Source of the DNA: Mesorhizobium sp. ORS 3428 | GTDB lineage: Bacteria > Pseudomonadota > Alphaproteobacteria > Rhizobiales > Rhizobiaceae | Assembly: GCF_001854785.1 (NCBI RefSeq) | Contig: NZ_MDFL01000115.1 | Coordinates: 31,709 to 43,664 of the forward strand | Direction: 5' to 3' | Length of the DNA: 11,956 nucleotides | Part shown: in pieces, positions 1 to 6,515 of the stretch | Position numbering within the stretch: the first letter of the stretch is position 1 | How the letters are laid out: each line of letters begins with the position of its first letter | Made by a program: the position numbers and the translations under genes | Notes under the pieces: generated by a model | Told to the model about the DNA's origin: nothing | Database searches by the model: none | What the model saw: only the letters and a program-made list of their open reading frames with translations

Positions 1-8
1 CTAAGACC

Positions 9-1274
9 ATGACACCCGCATCCGCGTCGAAGCCAGCGCCGAAAATCGTCGAAATCGCCATTGTCGGTGCCGGCGTCGTCGGCCTGGCGACGGCATTACG
101 CCTTGCCGGCGAAGGCCGCGAGGTGCTGCTCATCGACCCCAACGAGCCGGGTTCCGGCGCCTCGTTCGGCAATGCCGGAACGATCGCCGAATATGCCTGC
201 ATGCCGGTCGGCAATCCGGGCGTGCTGCGCGCGCTGCCGAAGCTGCTGTTCGATCCCGACAGTCCCTTCGCGCTGCGCTGGGCGGCGCTCTTCCAACTCG
301 CGCCATGGCTGATCCGTTTCGTCCGCCAGTCTCTTCCGGCGGCCACCCGCGCCAACGCGTTGGCGCTCGCCGGACTGCTTGCCGAGGCCTTGCCGGCGTG
401 GGAGGAGATGGCGGCGGAGGCTGGCCTCGCCGACCTGCTGCGTCGCAACGGCTGCCTGTACATCTACCGGCGTGAAGGCGATTTCGCTGCCGCGGCTGCT
501 GGGCGGGCCATGCGCGCCAAGTTTGGCGTCCATCAGGAGGCGCTGACCGCCGAGCAGGTGGCCGCGCTGGAACCGCGACTGGCGGAGTTTCAGCCGCAGG
601 GCCTGCTTTTCCCGGATTCAATCAATGTCAGCGATCCGAAGGCGGTGATGCAGCGGCTTGCGACGGCTGCCGCGGACCGCGGCGTCCAACTGGTGCGAGC
701 AAAGGTAACCGGCCTCGCGCCGGACGCCGGCGGCATCCGGCTGAGCGGTCCTGGTCTTGGCATCACGGCGCGGACAGTCGTGGTCGCGGCAGGCGCCCGC
801 TCACGGGCGTTGGCCACCCAGGCCGGCGACAGGATCCCGCTGGACACCGAGCGCGGCTATCATCTGGAATTCCCGACCGAAGCGCCGCTGCTCAACCGGC
901 CGGTCTGCCCGGTCGATCTCGGCTTCTACATGACGCCGATGGAGGGCAGGCTGCGAGTCGCCGGCACCGTCGAGCTCGGCGGGCTTGCGGCGCCGCCAAA
1001 CCCGCGCCGGCTGGCGCTGCTCGACCGCGGTGTGCGGCAGTTCTTTCCCGAACTCGGCCGGCCGTCATCCGAATGGCTGGGTTTCCGTCCGTCGCTGCCC
1101 GATTCGCGTCCGGTCATCGGCCGGTCCAGCCGCTGTCCCGGCGTCATCCACGCCTTCGGCCATGGCCATCTCGGATTGACGCTGGCGCCGATCACCGCGC
1201 GGCTGATCGCCGATGTGATCGCAGGACGCGGTGATCCGGCGCGTGTCGCGCCTTTCGCGGCCGACCGTTTCTGA
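9..1274 (+). CDS. FAD-dependent oxidoreductase, D-amino-acid dehydrogenase-like (DAO family)
   Basis: A 421-residue protein of the DAO/DadA family, expected to oxidise an amine or D-amino acid using FAD and to pass electrons to the respiratory chain. An N-terminal Rossmann nucleotide-binding motif GxGxxG is at G20, G22 and G25, and an acidic residue (D43) ends the second strand, as expected for binding the ADP ribose of FAD. The C-terminal FAD-contact block is also present: SRPVIG followed by GHGHLGL at about residues 384-390, typical of DadA-like enzymes. The length of about 420 residues fits the family. ATG at 9 is the only start that keeps the whole Rossmann strand, but just 8 bases upstream are visible, so the ribosome site and promoter cannot be judged. 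The stop directly abuts the stop of the convergent VOC gene. The substrate cannot be told from sequence; D-hydroxyproline or another secondary amine is as possible as a free D-amino acid. Confidence 0.87.
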   Translation: MTPASASKPAPKIVEIAIVGAGVVGLATALRLAGEGREVLLIDPNEPGSGASFGNAGTIAEYACMPVGNPGVLRALPKLLFDPDSPFALRWAALFQLAPWLIRFVRQSLPAATRANALALAGLLAEALPAWEEMAAEAGLADLLRRNGCLYIYRREGDFAAAAAGRAMRAKFGVHQEALTAEQVAALEPRLAEFQPQGLLFPDSINVSDPKAVMQRLATAAADRGVQLVRAKVTGLAPDAGGIRLSGPGLGITARTVVVAAGARSRALATQAGDRIPLDTERGYHLEFPTEAPLLNRPVCPVDLGFYMTPMEGRLRVAGTVELGGLAAPPNPRRLALLDRGVRQFFPELGRPSSEWLGFRPSLPDSRPVIGRSSRCPGVIHAFGHGHLGLTLAPITARLIADVIAGRGDPARVAPFAADRF

Positions 1275-1691
1275 TTAGTGTGCGAATACCTGCTCCAGTG
1301 AGCGGAAGCCTTTGAACTCCAGGGCATTGCCAGACGGGTCGCGGATGAACAGCGTCGCCTGTTCGCCGGGCTCGCCCTTGAATCGCACCATCGGCCGTTC
1401 GAGCCAATCTATGTCGGAGCGGGCTTCGAGCCGCGCTGCGAGCCGCTCCCATTCGTCTATCAGAAGCACAGCGCCGAAATGCGGGATCGGCACGGCCACG
1501 CCGTCGACCTTGCCGTCGCGGGCGGCCTCGACCGCCCGCGGCCGCAAATGCGCCGACATCTGGTGGCCGTAGAGGTCGAAATCGACCCAGGTGGCGGATG
1601 AGCGGCCGATCGCGCAGCCCAGCACCTCGCCATAGAAGGCGCGGGTTTCGTCGAGATCGCGGACCGGGAAGGCGAGATGGAAAGGCGTCAT
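1275..1691 (-). CDS. VOC (glyoxalase/bleomycin-resistance fold) family protein
   Basis: A 138-residue protein of the vicinal oxygen chelate superfamily. The N-terminus MTPFHLAFPVRDLDETRAFY is the classic first beta-strand and helix, and the C-terminus has the RDPSGNALEFKGF signature. Candidate metal ligands are H5, H71 and E125, with H48 as a possible fourth. These metalloproteins include glyoxalases, extradiol dioxygenases, fosfomycin-type resistance proteins and binding proteins; sequence alone does not choose among them. The frame stays open to 1880, but the start at 1691 is preferred because it begins exactly at the domain and has GGAG eight bases upstream. The added 63 residues look non-coding. 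The gene is divergent from pmbA across a 194-bp region, and its stop abuts the stop of the FAD oxidoreductase. Confidence 0.87.
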   Translation of the reverse strand: MTPFHLAFPVRDLDETRAFYGEVLGCAIGRSSATWVDFDLYGHQMSAHLRPRAVEAARDGKVDGVAVPIPHFGAVLLIDEWERLAARLEARSDIDWLERPMVRFKGEPGEQATLFIRDPSGNALEFKGFRSLEQVFAH

Positions 1692-1781
1692 GCGGGAAAC
1701 TCCGAACAGGCAATTGTGCCGTAGGCGACCGCTCCGGCCGCCTTTGGGCGATTTGGTCGCGGCATCCTGATTGGCCTTCGC

Positions 1782-1846
1782 CCATTGCACAAGCGGCAAT
1801 GGAACAATAGATGGTGCCGCAGCTTCCATAGATGGTGCGGCAGCGT
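1782..1846. promoter_or_regulatory. Dyad and tandem near-repeat in the VOC/pmbA divergent intergenic region
   Basis: Two adjacent symmetric elements lie in the 194-bp gap between the VOC gene and pmbA. First is a perfect 7-bp inverted repeat with a 7-bp spacer, CCATTGC-N7-GCAATGG, at 1782-1802. Second is a 21-bp direct repeat (1805-1825 and 1826-1846, 18 of 21 identical) whose core is ATAGATGGTGC, then C or G, then GCAGC. The one changed base in the core also makes TGCCGCA (1815-1821) and TGCGGCA (1836-1842) inverted to each other. A weak sigma70-like pair can be drawn: TTGCAC at 1785-1790 and TAGATG at 1808-1813, spaced by 17. Regulatory function is inferred from symmetry and position only. 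Confidence 0.4.
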
Positions 1847-1885
1847 CTTCCTCCGAGACCGCTTGAAACAAACAGGACAAATCGC

Positions 1886-3229
1886 ATGGCCGATACGCTC
1901 GACGCAGCGAAACTGACCGACCGCGTCGCGGCGCTCGTCGAGGCGGCGAAGCGCGCCGGCGCCGACGCCGCCGACGCGGTCGCGGTGCGCGGCCGCTCGG
2001 CCGGCGTGTCGGTGCGGCTGGGCAAGGTCGAAGGCACCGAATCGTCGGAAAGCGAGGATGTCTCGCTGCGCGTTTTCGTCGGTCAGCGGGTGGCGAGCGT
2101 CTCGGCCACCGCCGCTTCCGATCCCAAGATGCTCGCCGAGCGCGCCGTCGCCATGGCGAAGGTCTCGCCCGAGGATCCTTATCAGGGTCTCGCCGATCCG
2201 GCGCTGCTCGCCCGCAATCTGCGCGATCTCGATCTCTTCGATCCGACCGAGGTTTCAGCCGATGAGCTGAAGGATGCTGCGCTTGCGGCCGAAGCGGCGG
2301 CGCTTGCCGTCAAGGGCGTCACCAATTCGTCCGGCAGCAATGCCAGCGCCGGCCTGGGCGGCCTCGTGCTCGCCACATCGCATGGCTTCCTCGGCCAGTA
2401 TGTCGCCTCGCGCTTCTCGCGCGCGACCAGCGTCATTGCCGGCGAGGGTACGGCGATGGAGCGCGACTACGAGTTTTCTTCGCGCCAGCATTTCGCCGAT
2501 CTCGACGCGCCGGAAGACATCGGCCGCAAGGCGGGCGAACGCGCCGTGCGCCGCCTCGGCGCCCGCAAGGCCGCCACCGGTCCCGTCGACGTGGTGTTCG
2601 ACCCGCGCGTCGCGCGCGGCATTGCCGGCCATCTCGCCGGCGCCATCAACGGCGCGGCGGTGGCGCGCAAGACCAGCTTCCTGCGCGACATGATGGGAAA
2701 ACAGGTGGCCTCAAGCGCGATCACCGTCACCGACGAGCCGCTGCGGCGCCGCGGGCAGGCCTCGCGCCCCTTCGACGGCGAAGGCGTCGAGGGCGAGAGG
2801 CTTTTGATGGTCGAGAAGGGTGTGCTCAACCACTGGTTCCTGTCGACCTCCGCCGCGCGCGAGCTCGGCCTCGCCACCAATGGCCGCGGCTCGCGCAACG
2901 GCTCTTCCGTTTCGCCGTCCTCGACCAACCTCGCCATCGAACCGGGCGAGCGCTCGCCGGAGGAGCTCATCGGCGCCCTGAAGCGCGGCTTCTACGTCAC
3001 CGAGGTCTTTGGCCAGGGCGTCGACATGGTGACCGGCGAATACAGCCGCGGCGCCTCCGGCTTCTGGATCGAGAACGGCGCGCTCGCCTATCCGGTGGCC
3101 GAGGTGACGATCGCGTCCAACCTCAAGACCATGTTCCTCAACATGGTGCCGGCGAGCGACCTTGACCGCAATTTCGGCACTGCCGCGCCCACGCTCCTGA
3201 TCGAAGGGATGACCCTTGCCGGTGCCTGA
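1886..3229 (+). CDS. pmbA: PmbA/TldE, TldD-partner metalloprotease subunit
   Basis: A 447-residue protein of the TldD/PmbA family, close in length to E. coli PmbA (450). The PmbA hallmark is near the C-terminus, GVDMVTGEYSRGASGFWIENG (378-398), followed by YPVAEVTIASNL. The central block with MERDY (191-195) is also conserved. No HExxH zinc motif is present, which separates it from TldD. Known biology: TldD and TldE form a heteromer in which TldD is the catalytic protease. The complex acts in microcin B17 maturation and CcdA turnover in E. coli; its role in hosts without microcins is unclear. The frame is open from 1832, but ATG 1886 is preferred because AGGA lies 8 bases upstream and it gives the family N-terminus. 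The next gene follows with essentially no gap, so the two are probably co-translated. tldD is not in this window. Confidence 0.92.
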   Translation: MADTLDAAKLTDRVAALVEAAKRAGADAADAVAVRGRSAGVSVRLGKVEGTESSESEDVSLRVFVGQRVASVSATAASDPKMLAERAVAMAKVSPEDPYQGLADPALLARNLRDLDLFDPTEVSADELKDAALAAEAAALAVKGVTNSSGSNASAGLGGLVLATSHGFLGQYVASRFSRATSVIAGEGTAMERDYEFSSRQHFADLDAPEDIGRKAGERAVRRLGARKAATGPVDVVFDPRVARGIAGHLAGAINGAAVARKTSFLRDMMGKQVASSAITVTDEPLRRRGQASRPFDGEGVEGERLLMVEKGVLNHWFLSTSAARELGLATNGRGSRNGSSVSPSSTNLAIEPGERSPEELIGALKRGFYVTEVFGQGVDMVTGEYSRGASGFWIENGALAYPVAEVTIASNLKTMFLNMVPASDLDRNFGTAAPTLLIEGMTLAGA

Positions 3230-3230
3230 C

Positions 3231-4025
3231 ATGGCCATCTCAGCCGGGGCGCACGAGGACCTCGCTTTGCTGCGCGATGCCGCCCGCGAGGCGGGCACGA
3301 TCGCCATGCGCTATTTCGGCCACAACCCGCAGGTGTGGATGAAGGGCGGCACCTCGCCGGTGAGCGAAGCCGACCATGCCGTCGACGCCTATCTGCGCGA
3401 GACCCTGCTCAAGGCGCGGCCGGATTATGGCTGGCTGTCGGAGGAGACCGCCGACGATCATGCCCGGCTGTCGGCCCGCCGCACCTTCGTCGTCGATCCG
3501 ATCGATGGAACGAGGGGCTTTCTCGACGGACTGCATTCCTGGTGCGTCAGCGTCGCCGTGGTCGAGGACGGCCGCTCGCTGGCCGGCGTGCTCGCATGCC
3601 CGGCCAAGCAGGAGACCTACTGGGCGCTGCCGGGCGAGGGCGCTTTCCTCAACGGCCGGCGCCTCCAGGTGCGGGCGCTGGCCGACACCGTCGACATCGG
3701 CGGGCCGAAGCCGCTGGTCGACCGTATCCCCGAGAGCTGGCAGGGCCGGCTGCGCCGCATCGCCTATATCCCCTCGCTCGCCTACCGGCTGGCGATGATC
3801 GCCAACGGCAAGATCGACGCGACCTTCGTCAAGCCCAATGCGCATGACTGGGACATCGCCGCCGCCGACCTGATCCTCGCCGAAGCGGGCGGCACCCTGC
3901 TAGACCGCACCGGCAAGCGGCCGCTCTATGCCGGCGAGGTCACGAATCATGGCGCTCTGGCTGCCGGCAGTGGCGAACTGCTTGGTGTGCTTGCCGGCGT
4001 CATCGCCGAAGCTGACGAAGGGTGA
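3231..4025 (+). CDS. cysQ: Inositol-monophosphatase-superfamily phosphatase, CysQ-like (3'(2'),5'-bisphosphate nucleotidase)
   Basis: A 264-residue Mg2+-dependent, Li+-sensitive-type phosphatase. All family metal-site elements are visible: SEE at 70-72, DPIDGT at 89-94, and HDWDIAAADLILAEAGG at 205-221 with D208 as the third-metal aspartate. SPVSEAD near 42-48 is the usual N-terminal motif. CysQ members remove the 3'-phosphate of PAP, a by-product of sulfate assimilation; related members dephosphorylate inositol phosphates or histidinol phosphate, so the substrate is an inference. The start is uncertain. ATG 3231 is one base after the pmbA stop and fits the domain, but TTG 3216, overlapping the pmbA end, has an AAGGGA ribosome site at good spacing, and GTG 3222 lies between. 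The TTG start would add MPVPD. The gene is translationally coupled to pmbA and followed by a 75-bp gap before DUF4170. Confidence 0.88.
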   Translation: MAISAGAHEDLALLRDAAREAGTIAMRYFGHNPQVWMKGGTSPVSEADHAVDAYLRETLLKARPDYGWLSEETADDHARLSARRTFVVDPIDGTRGFLDGLHSWCVSVAVVEDGRSLAGVLACPAKQETYWALPGEGAFLNGRRLQVRALADTVDIGGPKPLVDRIPESWQGRLRRIAYIPSLAYRLAMIANGKIDATFVKPNAHDWDIAAADLILAEAGGTLLDRTGKRPLYAGEVTNHGALAAGSGELLGVLAGVIAEADEG

Positions 4026-4055
4026 GCCGGCCCACGGTTCCAAAACCGACTGCTT

Positions 4056-4067
4056 TGGTCTAGACCT
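4056..4067. promoter_or_regulatory. GGTCTAGACC palindrome upstream of the DUF4170/lipid A group
   Basis: A perfect 10-bp palindrome GGTCTAGACC (4057-4066) lies in the only sizeable gap inside the long (+) cluster, between the CysQ-like gene and DUF4170. With the T before it, it reads TGGTCTAGACC, close to the TGGTCTAGACCA core of operators bound by GntR/HutC-subfamily amino-sugar regulators such as DasR and NagR/NagQ (family knowledge). The final base here is T instead of A. It lies 34 bases before the preferred DUF4170 start, where an operator or promoter for the lipid A group could sit. No regulator is encoded nearby, so the function is speculative. Confidence 0.35.
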
Positions 4068-4100
4068 TTCACAAAACTCATGAATCTGCGAAGGATCGGC

Positions 4101-4346
4101 ATGCCCGTGGAAGACGGAAAGAAACAGCTTTTGCACCTGGTGTTCGGCGGCGAGCTGAAAAAGCTGGGTGGAACCGAGTTTCGTGATCTCGATGCGCTCG
4201 ACATCGTTGGCATCTACCCCGACTATCAGTCGGCGCACGCCGCGTGGAAGGCGAAGGCGCAGGCCAGCGTCGACAATGCCCATATGCGCTATTTCGTCGT
4301 TCACCTGCACCGGTTGCTGGACCCGGAAACAAAAGCGGCCGGTTGA
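4101..4346 (+). CDS. DUF4170 domain-containing small protein
   Basis: An 81-residue protein matching the small alphaproteobacterial family DUF4170. The core KQLLHLVFGGEL, FRDLDALDIVGIYPDY, HAAWKAKAQASVDNAHMRYF and VVHLHRLLDPE is the family consensus as I recall it. It has no signal peptide or membrane segment, so it is probably cytosolic. Its function is unknown. ATG 4101 is preferred over ATG 4080 because AAGGA lies 5 bases before it and because DUF4170 proteins usually begin just before the KQLLHLVFGG segment. It is the first gene after a gap carrying a palindrome, and the DUF374 acyltransferase starts 5 bases after its stop. Its placement ahead of acyltransferase, waaA and lpxK suggests, without proving, a link to lipid A or envelope synthesis. 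Confidence 0.87.
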   Translation: MPVEDGKKQLLHLVFGGELKKLGGTEFRDLDALDIVGIYPDYQSAHAAWKAKAQASVDNAHMRYFVVHLHRLLDPETKAAG

Positions 4347-4351
4347 CATCG

Positions 4352-5128
4352 ATGGAGCATGAAGCGGTGAAGGGGGCGACCAGGCGCGCTGCCAGGCGTG
4401 GCGGGACGCGCATGCTGTGGCGCCGCATCCGCGAGCCGCTCGCCCAGTCGCGGTTCGTCAAGAATTTCATCGCCAGCCTGTTCGCCTGGTTCGTGCGCCT
4501 GATTCGCATCACCAGCCCGCTGGTCAAAGGATCGACGCAGGTCGCCGGCGGCGCCTACGCCCATCTCGAACCCGGCATCATCGCGCTGTGGCACGGCCAG
4601 CATCTGTTGACGCCGGCCTATTATCCCAAGGGCCGGCCGCTGGTCGCCATGGTCTCGCGCAGCGCTGACGCCGAGCTCAATGCGCTGATGCTGAACAGAT
4701 TCGGCATCGAGGCGGTGCGCGGCTCCGGCGGCCGCGACAGTTCAAGGCATCTCGACAAAGGCGGCGCCAAAGCCCTGATCGCGCTCAAGAAATCGCTGGT
4801 TGCCGGCAAGAATGTCGCCATGATCGCCGACATTCCGCATGGCACGCCGCGAGATGCGGGGCTGGGCATTGTGTTGCTGGCCAGGCTTTCCGGCCGGCCG
4901 ATCCTGCCTTCGGCGATCGCCACCAGCCGCCGGAAGGTGCTGGAGAGGAGCTGGGACAAGACCACCATCAACCTGCCCTTCGGCCGTTCCGCGGTCATCG
5001 TCGGATCGCCCGTCTTCGTGCCGGCCGACGCCGACGATGCCGAGATGGAGCGTAAGCGCCAGGAGGTCACCGCCGCGCTCAACGCCGCGACGGCCGAAGC
5101 CTACCGCCTCGTGGACGGCGCCAAATGA
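4352..5128 (+). CDS. DUF374-family lysophospholipid/lipid A acyltransferase (LpxJ-like candidate)
   Basis: A 258-residue protein of the DUF374 group in the LPLAT acyltransferase superfamily. It shows ALWHGQH (78-84) with H81 as the likely catalytic histidine, SRSADAELNALML, RGSGGRDSSRHL, and the loop DIPHGTPRDAG (160-170) where many DUF374 proteins have DGPRGP. The N-terminus is basic and then hydrophobic (about 36-56), which suggests inner-membrane association on the cytoplasmic face. Family knowledge: epsilonproteobacterial LpxJ, a late lipid A acyltransferase, belongs to this family. That, plus the overlap with waaA (ATGA at 5125-5128), makes a secondary lipid A acyltransferase the best guess; phospholipid acylation remains possible. 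ATG 4352 is chosen as the first start after DUF4170, though its ribosome site is weak. ATG 4412, with a GGGA upstream, would give a 238-residue form. Confidence 0.83.
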   Translation: MEHEAVKGATRRAARRGGTRMLWRRIREPLAQSRFVKNFIASLFAWFVRLIRITSPLVKGSTQVAGGAYAHLEPGIIALWHGQHLLTPAYYPKGRPLVAMVSRSADAELNALMLNRFGIEAVRGSGGRDSSRHLDKGGAKALIALKKSLVAGKNVAMIADIPHGTPRDAGLGIVLLARLSGRPILPSAIATSRRKVLERSWDKTTINLPFGRSAVIVGSPVFVPADADDAEMERKRQEVTAALNAATAEAYRLVDGAK

Positions 5129-6441
5129 GCGAGCGTTGGGCTCGCGCGGCCCTGACGGCCTACCGCTATGCGGGGGCCGTCGCCTATCCGCTGATCGGAC
5201 CTTACGTCGCCTGGCGCGCCTCGCGCGGCAAGGAGGACCGGGCCCGCCGCCGCGAGCGCTATGGCGTCGCCGGCAGGCCGCGTCCGGAAGGGCCGGTGAT
5301 CTGGATCCATGCCGCCAGCGTCGGCGAGACGATCGCCGTTGTGCCGCTGGTCGAATCGATTCTGGACTACGGCGTCAACATCGTGCTGACGACCGGCACG
5401 GTGACTTCGGCACATGTTGCCAATGAGCGGCTCGGAACCCGCATCATCCACCAATATGTGCCGCTTGACCTCAAGCCGGCAGTCAGCCGCTTCCTCGACC
5501 ACTGGCAGCCGGAACTGGCCATCATCGCCGAGTCGGAGATCTGGCCGATGACCATCCTGGAGCTCGGCGCCCGCAATGTGCCGCAGGTGCTGGTCAACGG
5601 ACGGCTTTCCGACCGCTCCTTCCGTTCATGGAAGAAGCGCGCCAGCGTCGCCGAGGCGCTGTTCGAGAACCTTGCCCATGTGGTTGCCCAGTCGGATGTC
5701 GACGGCGAGCGTTTCCGCGTGCTCGGCGCCCGGCCGGTCACCGTCTCCGGCAATCTCAAGGTGGATACCAGTCCGCCGCCGGTCGACGAGCGGGCTCTGG
5801 CGATGCTGCAGCGCCAGATCGGCAGCCGCCCGACCTGGGCCGCGACCTCGACCCATGACGGCGAGGAGGTCGTCGCGGCGGAAGTTCATGCGACCTTGCA
5901 CAAGCGCCACCATGGCCTGCTGACTATTGTCGTGCCGCGCCATCCCGACCGCGCCGACGCGCTGGCCGCGCAGATCTCCGGCATGGGGCTGAAGGTCGCG
6001 CGCCGCAGCAAGGGCGACCGGATTTCGCCCGACACCGATATCCTGCTCGGCGACACGATCGGCGAGATGGGGCTTTACCTGCGGTTGACCGAGATCGCTT
6101 TTGTCGGCCGTTCGCTGACCTCCGAAGGCGGCCAGAACCCGCTGGAGCCGGCGATGCTCGACACGGCCGTGCTTGCCGGCCGCAACGTGCAGAATTTCCG
6201 CGAGGCCTATCAGCGCCTGCTCGACCGCGGCGGCGCCAAGCTGGTGCGCGACCGCGACATGCTGGCCGGCGCCGTCAATTTCCTTTTGACCAACGAGGCG
6301 GCGCGCCACGAGATGATGGCGGCGGGGGCGGCGACCGTCGACGAGATGCGCGGCGCGCTCGCCCGCACGTTGAAGTCGCTCGAGCCCTATATCCAGCCGC
6401 TGGTCGTCAAGGCGCGCCTGAAGGGCGCCAACGGGCGCTAG
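5125..6441 (+). CDS. waaA: 3-deoxy-D-manno-octulosonic acid (Kdo) transferase WaaA
   Basis: A 438-residue GT30 glycosyltransferase that moves Kdo from CMP-Kdo to lipid IVA at the inner membrane, starting the LPS core. An N-terminal hydrophobic stretch (about 15-30) acts as the membrane anchor. ERYG at 44-47 aligns with the E. coli ERYG segment, making E44 the likely catalytic base. Other family motifs in order are HAASVGET (62-69), ESEIWP (136-141), STHDGEE (242-248), VPRHPDR (270-276), GDTIGE (309-314) and GGQNPLE (335-341). The length matches the family (about 425 in E. coli). The start overlaps the acyltransferase stop as ATGA, so the two are translationally coupled. The number of Kdo residues added cannot be read from sequence. 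The stop codon runs directly into a palindromic repeat before lpxK. Confidence 0.96.
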   Translation: MSERWARAALTAYRYAGAVAYPLIGPYVAWRASRGKEDRARRRERYGVAGRPRPEGPVIWIHAASVGETIAVVPLVESILDYGVNIVLTTGTVTSAHVANERLGTRIIHQYVPLDLKPAVSRFLDHWQPELAIIAESEIWPMTILELGARNVPQVLVNGRLSDRSFRSWKKRASVAEALFENLAHVVAQSDVDGERFRVLGARPVTVSGNLKVDTSPPPVDERALAMLQRQIGSRPTWAATSTHDGEEVVAAEVHATLHKRHHGLLTIVVPRHPDRADALAAQISGMGLKVARRSKGDRISPDTDILLGDTIGEMGLYLRLTEIAFVGRSLTSEGGQNPLEPAMLDTAVLAGRNVQNFREAYQRLLDRGGAKLVRDRDMLAGAVNFLLTNEAARHEMMAAGAATVDEMRGALARTLKSLEPYIQPLVVKARLKGANGR

Positions 6442-6488
6442 CGCATGACCCCAAAAATCGAACCCGATTTTTGGAAAGGATCATGCGC
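6441..6488. repeat. Palindromic intergenic repeat between waaA and lpxK
   Basis: A 48-bp interrupted palindrome. The outer arms are GCGCATGA (6441-6448) and TCATGCGC (6481-6488). The inner 10-bp stem is CCAAAAATCG (6451-6460) and CGATTTTTGG (6465-6474), closing on loop AACC. It begins on the last base of the waaA stop and ends 27 bases before the lpxK start. The outline GCGCATGA...CGAAAATCG...TCATGCGC matches a dispersed palindromic repeat I remember from Rhizobiales genomes; I cannot count copies here. In the mRNA it would form a strong hairpin between the two genes, with possible effects on message stability or on lpxK expression. The T-run lies inside the stem, so it does not look like a normal terminator. 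Confidence 0.75.
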
Positions 6489-6515
6489 AAGAGCACATTG
6501 CGCGGAGCTGATGCC

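Noticed and set aside
1192..2037. 281-codon open frame on (-) across the VOC gene and the pmbA start
   Set aside because: Crosses two real genes and an intergenic region, with no domain match; an out-of-frame shadow.
1886..3229. Annotation of this gene as TldD
   Set aside because: No HExxH motif is present, and the C-terminal block is of PmbA/TldE type.
4080..4100. Earlier DUF4170 start at ATG 4080
   Set aside because: It would add MNLRRIG and use up the AAGGA ribosome site that is well placed for ATG 4101; family members begin near the KQLLHLVF segment.
6471..6515. Earlier lpxK starts at TTG 6471 or ATG 6483
   Set aside because: Both lie in the palindromic repeat, AAGGA is too close to ATG 6483, and ATG 6516 has a GGAG at ideal spacing and matches the family N-terminus.
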